Positions 59,379 through 64,000 of a DNA stretch of 64,000 nucleotides are shown here, piece after piece. Every line of letters starts with the position of its first letter. Position 1 is the first letter of the stretch. A model generated the notes under the pieces. It did no database searches, was not told where the DNA came from, and saw only the letters and a list, made by a program, of their open reading frames with translations. A program made the translations under genes and the position numbers. Source of the stretch: Chromobacterium rhizoryzae (GTDB lineage: Bacteria > Pseudomonadota > Gammaproteobacteria > Burkholderiales > Chromobacteriaceae). The DNA lies in the NCBI RefSeq assembly GCF_020544465.1, contig NZ_CP066126.1, positions 3,100,001 through 3,164,000 on the forward strand, written 5' to 3'.

Positions 59379-59987
59379 TTACAGCGCCAGTTTGGCGATG
59401 GCGTCCTTGGCCGCGTGGATGGCGGTGGCGCGCTTGTCTTCGCCCATATTCACCGCTTCGGCGCGGACAAAAGCCACGTCGTTCACGCCCAGGAAGCCCA
59501 TCACCGTCTTCAGGTAGTCTTCCTGGAAGTCCATCAGCTGGCCCTGCTCGGTGCTGTAAACGCCGCCGCGCGAGGACACCACGATCACCTTCTTGCCGCC
59601 GGCCAGGCCCACCGGGCCGTTCTCGGTGTATTTGAACGTGCGGCCGGAGGCGGCCACGCGGTCCACCCAGGCTTTCAATTGCGACGGGATGGAGAAGTTG
59701 TACATCGGCGCGCCGATCACCACCACGTCCGCGGCCAGGAATTCTTCGATCAGCTCATTGCTCAGCGCGGCTTCGCTGCGCTGGGTGGCGGTCCAGTCCG
59801 CCTCGGCGGTGAAATTGGCGCCGATGATTTCGCCGGACAGGTGGGCGATGGGCTGGCCGGCCAGATCGCGGTAAGCGGTTTCCACATTGGCGTGACGCTG
59901 GCGCAGGGTGTCGGCGACAACGGCGGTCAGTTGGCGGGAAACCGAGTTGGCGGCGAGGATGCTGGAGTCGAGATGCAACAGTTTCAT
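59379..59987 (-). CDS. azoR: FMN-dependent NADH-azoreductase
   Basis: 202-aa flavodoxin-like quinone/azo reductase. Markers: MKLLHLDSSILAANSVSR (FMN phosphate loop), IGAPMYNFSIPSQLKAWVDRV, and VVSSRGGVYSTEQGQLMDFQEDYL. Known members reduce quinones and azo dyes with NADH and protect against thiol stress. I use the ATG at 59987; the longer frame runs into the promoter region. It is divergent from a LysR gene (109 bp between starts), which is the probable regulator. Confidence 0.94.
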   Translation of the reverse strand: MKLLHLDSSILAANSVSRQLTAVVADTLRQRHANVETAYRDLAGQPIAHLSGEIIGANFTAEADWTATQRSEAALSNELIEEFLAADVVVIGAPMYNFSIPSQLKAWVDRVAASGRTFKYTENGPVGLAGGKKVIVVSSRGGVYSTEQGQLMDFQEDYLKTVMGFLGVNDVAFVRAEAVNMGEDKRATAIHAAKDAIAKLAL

Positions 59988-60096
59988 GGTCGGGTCCTTG
60001 GTGTCTTGGTAGAGAAAGTGATTGCATGATAGTTTTCCGAACCAATCCGCACTAGACTGCAAAAATCGGAAACATTGTTCCATCAGCGAGACAATC

Positions 60097-61023
60097 ATGC
60101 AGGACCTGAACGATCTGCTCTACTTCGCCAAAGTGGTTGAGCACGGCGGCTTCATGGCCGCCGGCCGCGTGCTGGGCATCCCCAAATCCCGGCTGTCCCG
60201 CCGCGTGGCGGAGCTGGAGCAGCGGCTGGGCGTGCGCCTGCTGCAAAGAACCACCCGCCGCCTGTCGCTGACCGAGATCGGCCAGCAGTACTACCAACAC
60301 TGTCAGGCGATGCTGGAGGAAGCCGAAGCCGCCGACGAGGCCATCGCCCGCAGCAGCGCGGAGCCGCGCGGCCTGATCAAGGTCAGCTGTCCGGAACTGC
60401 TGTCCAAGACCCTGCTGGCCCCGGCCTTGCCCCGCTTCATGGCCCGCCACCCGCTGCTGCGGGTGCAGCTGGATTCCAGCAACCGGCGCGTGGACCTGAT
60501 AGAAGAAGGGGTGGACGTGGCCATCCGCGTGCGCAATGTGATCGAGGACAGCGCCAATCTGGTGGTGCGCCGACTGGCCACCGCCCAGACCTCCCTGGTG
60601 GCCAGCCCGGCCTTGCTGGCCGAGCGCCCGGCGCCCAGGCATCCGGCCGACATGGCCGGCTGGCCGGCCTTGACCATGAGCCGGCCCGACGGCCGCGGCC
60701 AATGGGCCTTGCTGGATCAGGCCGGCCACGCCTACACCGTGCAGATAGACAGCCCCCGGCTGATGACCGACGATCTGATCGTGCTGCGCGACGCCGCCAT
60801 CGCCGGCCTGGGCGTGGCCGCGCTGCCGGAACTGGTCTGCCACGAGGCGCTGCAGGCCGGCCAGCTGGTGCGGCTGCTGCCGGACTACGACATTCCCTGG
60901 GGCATTCTGCACGCCGCCTTCCCCACCCGCCGCGGCCTGCTGCCGGCGGTGCGCGCCTTCATCGATTTCCTCGCCACCGAGCTGATTCCGCCGGACCACC
61001 CGGTCTATCAAGTCGCGCCTTAA
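60097..61023 (+). CDS. LysR-family transcriptional regulator
   Basis: 308-aa regulator. N-terminal winged helix-turn-helix (LNDLLYFAKVVEHGGFMAAGRVL, PKSRLSRRVAELEQRLGVRLLQR, TTRRLSLTEIG) and a C-terminal co-inducer domain (LIKVSCPELL, LLRVQLDSSNRRVDLIEEGVDVAIRV, ALPELVCHEAL). The DALIREGVD-like motif places it in the CrgA/AaeR-like group. I chose the ATG at 60097 (MQDLNDLLYF). Divergent from azoR, as in many systems where LysR senses quinones or electrophiles; control of azoR is inferred. Ends directly at a repeat element. Confidence 0.92.
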   Translation: MQDLNDLLYFAKVVEHGGFMAAGRVLGIPKSRLSRRVAELEQRLGVRLLQRTTRRLSLTEIGQQYYQHCQAMLEEAEAADEAIARSSAEPRGLIKVSCPELLSKTLLAPALPRFMARHPLLRVQLDSSNRRVDLIEEGVDVAIRVRNVIEDSANLVVRRLATAQTSLVASPALLAERPAPRHPADMAGWPALTMSRPDGRGQWALLDQAGHAYTVQIDSPRLMTDDLIVLRDAAIAGLGVAALPELVCHEALQAGQLVRLLPDYDIPWGILHAAFPTRRGLLPAVRAFIDFLATELIPPDHPVYQVAP

Positions 61024-61139
61024 AGGACGAGACAAGGCGAAAACAAGCGAAAAGCGGAAGGTAGGCGTGGCACATGAGCATTTTGAGGATGTTTTCAACG
61101 CCGTATCGCCGAAGCGCAGCAGACATTGCCAGACTCTTA
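61021..61139. repeat. Dispersed intergenic repeat between lysR and fmdA
   Basis: GACGAGACAAGGCGAAAAC, AAGCGAAAAGCGGAA, CACATGAGCATTTTGA, CAACGCCGTATCGCCGAAGCG and AGACTCTTA match the copies at 10293 and 62548. The left inverted end is lost. The lysR stop (TAA, 61021-61023) lies at its left boundary; the fmdA stop (TAA on the minus strand, 61137-61139) is within its right end. Confidence 0.78.
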
Positions 61140-62357
61140 CAGGTCGTAGGATAAGGGCACTGGCACGCCGTCCAGCGGCTGCGGCCGGGGCCCGCCGGCT
61201 TGCGGCCGGATGTCGAAATCGAAGATGTCCGTCGGCAGCCACAGCGTGGCGCAGGCGTTGGGCACGTCCACCACCCCGCTGATATGCCCCTGCACCGGCG
61301 CGCAGCCGAGAATGCTGTAGGCCTGGGCGCGCGAATAGCCGAACTTGCCCAGATAGTCGATGGCGTTCAGGCAGGCCTGGCGATAAGCCACTTGCACATC
61401 CAGATAATGCTGGCCGCCACGCTCGTCCACCGACACGCCCTCGAAAATCAGGTAATCGCCGTGACGCGGCGCCAGCGGGCTGGGCTGGAACACCGGATTG
61501 CGGATGCCGTAGGCCGCCACCCCGCCCTTGATCAGATCCACCTTCAGATGCGCCCAACCCGCCATCTCGATGGCGCCGCAAAAGGTGATCTCCCCGTCGC
61601 CCTGGCTGAAGTGCAGATCGCCCACCGACAGGCCGGCGCCGTCGACATAGACCGGCAGAAACACGCGGGCGCCGCGCGACAAGTCCTTGATGTCGCAATT
61701 GCCGCCATGCTCGCGCGGCGGCACCGTGCGCGCCGCCTCCTCCGCCGCGCGCCGCGCCGTCTCGCCGCCCAGGCGCCCCATATGCGCGCTGGGCGCGAAA
61801 GGCAGATGCGCCACCGCGCGCGGATTCTCGCGCAGCAATTCGGCCTCGCGCCGGTTCCACTCCTCCAGCAACGGCCGGCTGGGCAGGCAGCCTATCAGAC
61901 CGGGATGGATCAGCCCGGCGAAACGGACGCCGGGAATATGGCGGCTGCGGGCGTAAAGCCCCTGGAAATCCCATATCGTCTTTTGCGCGTGCGGAAAATG
62001 CTCGCTGAGAAAACCGCCGCCGTTGCTGCGCGAGAAAATACCGTTGAAACCCCATTGCCGCTCCGGCAAGGCGCCGATGTCCAGCAAATCCACCACCAGC
62101 AAGTCGCCGGGCTGCGCGCCGGCCACGCCCACCGGGCCGGACAGGAAATGCACGGCGCTCAGATCCAGGTCGCGGATGTCCTCGGCGCAATCGTCGTTGC
62201 GCACCTGGCCGCCGGTCCAGTCGTAGCACTCCAGCACGAAATCGTCGCCGGGCAGCACCCAGCAGGCCATGGGGATGTCAGGATGCCAGCGGTTGTGGAT
62301 CTGCGGATTGTCGTAAGGGGATTGATCGAGATCGATCTTGATCAGGGTAGTCGTCAT
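61137..62357 (-). CDS. fmdA: Formamidase (acetamidase/formamidase family)
   Basis: 406-aa enzyme that hydrolyses formamide to formate and ammonia. Family markers: HNRWHPDIPMACWVLPGDDFVLECYDWTGGQ is split by conserved residues, DLSAVHFLSGPVGVAGAQPGD, FAGLIHPGLIGCLPS, EHGGNCDIKDLSRGARVFLPV, LSVGDLHFSQGDGEITFCGAIEM and GCAPVQGHISGVVDVPNACATLWLP. Length is normal. ATG at 62357 with GGAGCAAG upstream. It lies downstream of the formate dehydrogenase operon on the same strand, so the product formate can be oxidised at once. Confidence 0.93.
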   Translation of the reverse strand: MTTTLIKIDLDQSPYDNPQIHNRWHPDIPMACWVLPGDDFVLECYDWTGGQVRNDDCAEDIRDLDLSAVHFLSGPVGVAGAQPGDLLVVDLLDIGALPERQWGFNGIFSRSNGGGFLSEHFPHAQKTIWDFQGLYARSRHIPGVRFAGLIHPGLIGCLPSRPLLEEWNRREAELLRENPRAVAHLPFAPSAHMGRLGGETARRAAEEAARTVPPREHGGNCDIKDLSRGARVFLPVYVDGAGLSVGDLHFSQGDGEITFCGAIEMAGWAHLKVDLIKGGVAAYGIRNPVFQPSPLAPRHGDYLIFEGVSVDERGGQHYLDVQVAYRQACLNAIDYLGKFGYSRAQAYSILGCAPVQGHISGVVDVPNACATLWLPTDIFDFDIRPQAGGPRPQPLDGVPVPLSYDL

Positions 62358-62693
62358 GACGCTTGCTCCGGCACGGTCGGGACCACGCGGGCCCCGCTTG
62401 CGAAAGTCCGCAACCGGCCGCCGCCGGCTGTGGCCCATCCCCGCGCCGGCGACGCTGACGCCGCGGCGATCCGCGGCCTGCGCCGCGTGTTTTTGCGTAT
62501 CGCCGGCGCCGCCCGACAGGCCGCGCCGGCCATCTTGAACAAGCTCTTAAGAGCCTGTTCCAAGTCTCGCGGGCAAAAGCGAGACCAGGCGAAAACGAGC
62601 GAAAAAGCGGAATACGCTCGTGGCACATGAGCGTTTCGAAGCGGTACTCACCGTGAGACGTCTCGCCAAGCGCAGCAGATCGTAAACAGACTC
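62358..62693. other. Gene-free stretch upstream of fmdA
   Basis: No gene is seen. About 175 bp (62358-62533) of GC-rich DNA that would hold any fmdA promoter; no -35/-10 pair stands out. From 62534 it is made of repeat DNA: a 31-bp near-palindrome at the boundary (CTTGAACAAGCTCTT joined to AAGAGCCTGTTCCAAG, 62534-62564), then the full repeat element. The palindrome looks like the end of one element abutting another. Confidence 0.55.
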
Positions 62694-62696
62694 TTA
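62548..62696. repeat. Dispersed intergenic repeat, full copy after fdsD
   Basis: 149 bp with inverted ends TAAGAGCCTGTT and, reverse-complemented, TAAGAGTCTGTT. The interior GAGACCAGGCGAAAACGAG, CGAAAAAGCGGAA, GGCACATGAGCGTTTCGAA matches the copies at 10293 and 61021. The fdsD stop codon (minus strand TAA, 62694-62696) is the first codon of its right end. Confidence 0.82.
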
Positions 62697-62930
62697 GCCA
62701 GCGGCCTTGTCGGACATCTGCTCCAAACAGCCCAAGGCCCGCGCCGCCAGCGGGACCAGCCCGCTTGCCGCGCCGGCGCTCCGCCAATGCGTCAGCAGGC
62801 CTGCGCGCATCGCCGGCGTCCAGAAACGCCGCAGATGCTGGGCGACCTCGGCCGCCGCGTCCTCCCCCTGCGCGTCCTCGAAGAAGCGCGCGATCTCGTT
62901 GACCATCTTCACCAGCGGCTCCGGCCTCAT
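62694..62930 (-). CDS. fdsD: NAD-dependent formate dehydrogenase delta subunit
   Basis: 78-aa small subunit of soluble Mo/W formate dehydrogenase. It reads MRPEPLVKMVNEIARFFED, then HLRRFWTPAMRAGLLTH, which matches the FdsD pattern (MVNQIA.FF..HLRKFWDPRM). It follows the catalytic subunit with a 4-bp overlap (ATGA). Family members help assembly or stability of the complex. Its TAA stop is provided by the repeat element. Confidence 0.92.
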   Translation of the reverse strand: MRPEPLVKMVNEIARFFEDAQGEDAAAEVAQHLRRFWTPAMRAGLLTHWRSAGAASGLVPLAARALGCLEQMSDKAAG

Positions 62931-64000
62931 TCCGTCTGGCTCCCCGTCCGCCGCCCGGCGGCCAGCAGTCTTTGCTGCTCGTCGCCGAAGCCGTGGAAAC
63001 GGCGCTGCCACTCCGACGGCCGCGCGGTCTTCCTCACCTCCACCGCGGTGACCTTGTACTCCGGACAGTTGGTGGCCCAATCCGAGTTGTCGGTGGTCAC
63101 CACATTGGCGCCGGACTCCGGGTGATGGAAGGTGGTGTACACCACGCCCGGCGCCACCCGTTCGGTCACCTTGGCGCGCAGGGCGGTGTCGCCGGCGCGG
63201 CTGTGCACCGCCACCCAGTCGCCGTCGACGACGCCCCTCGCCTCGGCGTCGGCCGGATGGATTTCCAGCCTGTCCTCGGCGTGCCAAAGCCGGTTTTCGG
63301 TGCGCCGGGTCTGCGCGCCGACATTGTACTGACTGAGAATCCGCCCGGTGGTCAGCAAGAGCGGGAAGCGCTTGCCCGCCCGCTCCGAAGTCGCCACGTA
63401 GCGGGTGACGACGAAGCGCCCCAGGCCGCGGGAGAAACGGTCGACGTGCATCACCGGCGTGCCCTCGGGCGCCGCCTCGTTGCACGGCCATTGCAGGCTG
63501 CCCAGCCGGTCCAGCTTGGCGTAGCTGACCCCGGCGAAGCTGGGCGTCAGCCGCGCGATCTCGTCCATGATTTCCGACGGGTGCGCATAAGCCATCGGAT
63601 AGCCCAGCGCCGCCGCCAGCGCCGCGGTCACCTCCCAATCCGCCATGCCGGCCAGCGGACGCATCGCCCGGCGCACCCGCGAGATGCGCCGCTCGGCATT
63701 GGTGAAGGTGCCGTCCTTTTCCAGGAAGGAGCTGCCGGGCAGAAACACATGGGCGTATTTGGCGGTTTCGTTCAAAAACAGGTCCTGCACCACCACGCAC
63801 TCCATCGCCGTCAGCGCGGCGGCCACGTGCTGGGTGTTGGGGTCGCTCTGCGCGATGTCCTCGCCCTGGCAATACAAGCCCTTGAAACCGCCGTCCAGCG
63901 CCGCGTCCAGCATATTGGGAATCCGCAGCCCCGGCTCCGGCTGCAAGTCCACGCCCCAGTCCGCCTCGAAGCGCGCGCGCACCGCGTCGTCGGACACATG
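62927..64000 (-). CDS. fdsA: Formate dehydrogenase alpha subunit, C-terminal part
   Basis: The last ~357 codons of the molybdenum/tungsten-dependent formate dehydrogenase catalytic subunit; the N-terminal part lies right of the window. Visible: GLYCQGEDIAQSDPNTQHVAAAL, VVQDLFLNETAKYAHVFLP, FLEKDGTFTNAERRISRVRRA (typical of the DMSO-reductase fold), then the C-terminal molybdopterin-binding beta-barrel (LLLTTGRILSQYNVGAQTRR, EIHPADAEARGV, VYTTFHHPESGANVVTTDNSDWATNCPEYKVTAVEV). It oxidises formate to CO2, passing electrons to NAD+ via the beta and gamma subunits, expected upstream. Context: fdsD overlaps its end and formamidase lies downstream. Confidence 0.93.
   Translation of the reverse strand, partial: HVSDDAVRARFEADWGVDLQPEPGLRIPNMLDAALDGGFKGLYCQGEDIAQSDPNTQHVAAALTAMECVVVQDLFLNETAKYAHVFLPGSSFLEKDGTFTNAERRISRVRRAMRPLAGMADWEVTAALAAALGYPMAYAHPSEIMDEIARLTPSFAGVSYAKLDRLGSLQWPCNEAAPEGTPVMHVDRFSRGLGRFVVTRYVATSERAGKRFPLLLTTGRILSQYNVGAQTRRTENRLWHAEDRLEIHPADAEARGVVDGDWVAVHSRAGDTALRAKVTERVAPGVVYTTFHHPESGANVVTTDNSDWATNCPEYKVTAVEVRKTARPSEWQRRFHGFGDEQQRLLAAGRRTGSQTE

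Noticed and set aside
60052..62229. 725-codon minus-strand frame across lysR and fmdA
   Set aside because: Out-of-frame shadow of fmdA continuing antisense through the repeat and lysR; no motif.
1..64000. tRNA, rRNA, transposase, phage or CRISPR features
   Set aside because: None could be recognised on either strand.

Overview
The window is high-GC betaproteobacterial DNA. Gene content and style fit a Chromobacterium-like member of the Neisseriales: a Prx5-glutaredoxin fusion, motAB beside an HDOD protein, a PuuR-type polyamine locus, a DUF1120 chaperone/usher pilus and a full type VI secretion system (T6SS). The assignment is an inference from protein style; no 16S or marker gene is present.

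Layout. 1-2.1 kb: part of a DUF1120 fimbrial operon (minus strand) behind an AT-rich leader. 2.6-4.9 kb: a dihydrolipoamide-dehydrogenase-like flavoprotein and a peroxiredoxin-glutaredoxin fusion. 5-8.3 kb: trkA, a glyoxalase-like gene and trkH in one tight K+ uptake operon. 8.3-13.8 kb: slt, an NDUFA9-like epimerase, cca and a PrpF-family isomerase. 13.8-20 kb (minus): rhomboid protease, a hypothetical protein, a TrmH-type methyltransferase, an HDOD-GAF protein, a SAM methyltransferase, motB and motA.

20.2-49.4 kb: a complete T6SS in two divergent units around an AT-rich 0.5-kb control region. The leftward unit is tssK, tssL, an OmpA-domain membrane protein, hcp and clpV. The rightward unit is tssB, tssC, vgrG, a DUF4123 adaptor, a lipoprotein, effector/immunity genes, PAAR, an unknown membrane protein, tssM, a two-repeat SANT/Myb-like protein, tssA, tssF, tssG, tssJ and tssE. 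All 13 core Tss proteins plus PAAR are present. The effector is a Tle1 (DUF2235) phospholipase. In front of it lie three DUF3304 genes, and two of them are each packed with a truncated copy of the first ~104 codons of tle1. This makes a tandem array of ~0.98-kb units that looks like stepwise accumulation of immunity genes. It is the most unusual structure in the window.

49.5-58.6 kb: polyamine/GABA catabolism. Leftward are ald, puuD, puuA and an spuC-like transaminase. Rightward are puuR, puuC and two tandem solute-binding proteins. Pyruvate-dependent transamination by SpuC would make alanine, which Ald could return to pyruvate. 58.6-61 kb: a secreted histidine phosphatase, azoR and a divergent LysR regulator. 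61.1-64 kb: formamidase and the 3' end of a formate dehydrogenase operon (fdsA, fdsD), which together would turn formamide into ammonia and CO2.

A dispersed family of ~120-150 bp intergenic repeats occurs at least five times, plus a related element at 2.4 kb. At four places its terminal motif supplies the stop codon of the neighbouring gene. No tRNA, rRNA, insertion-sequence transposase, phage gene or CRISPR array was seen.
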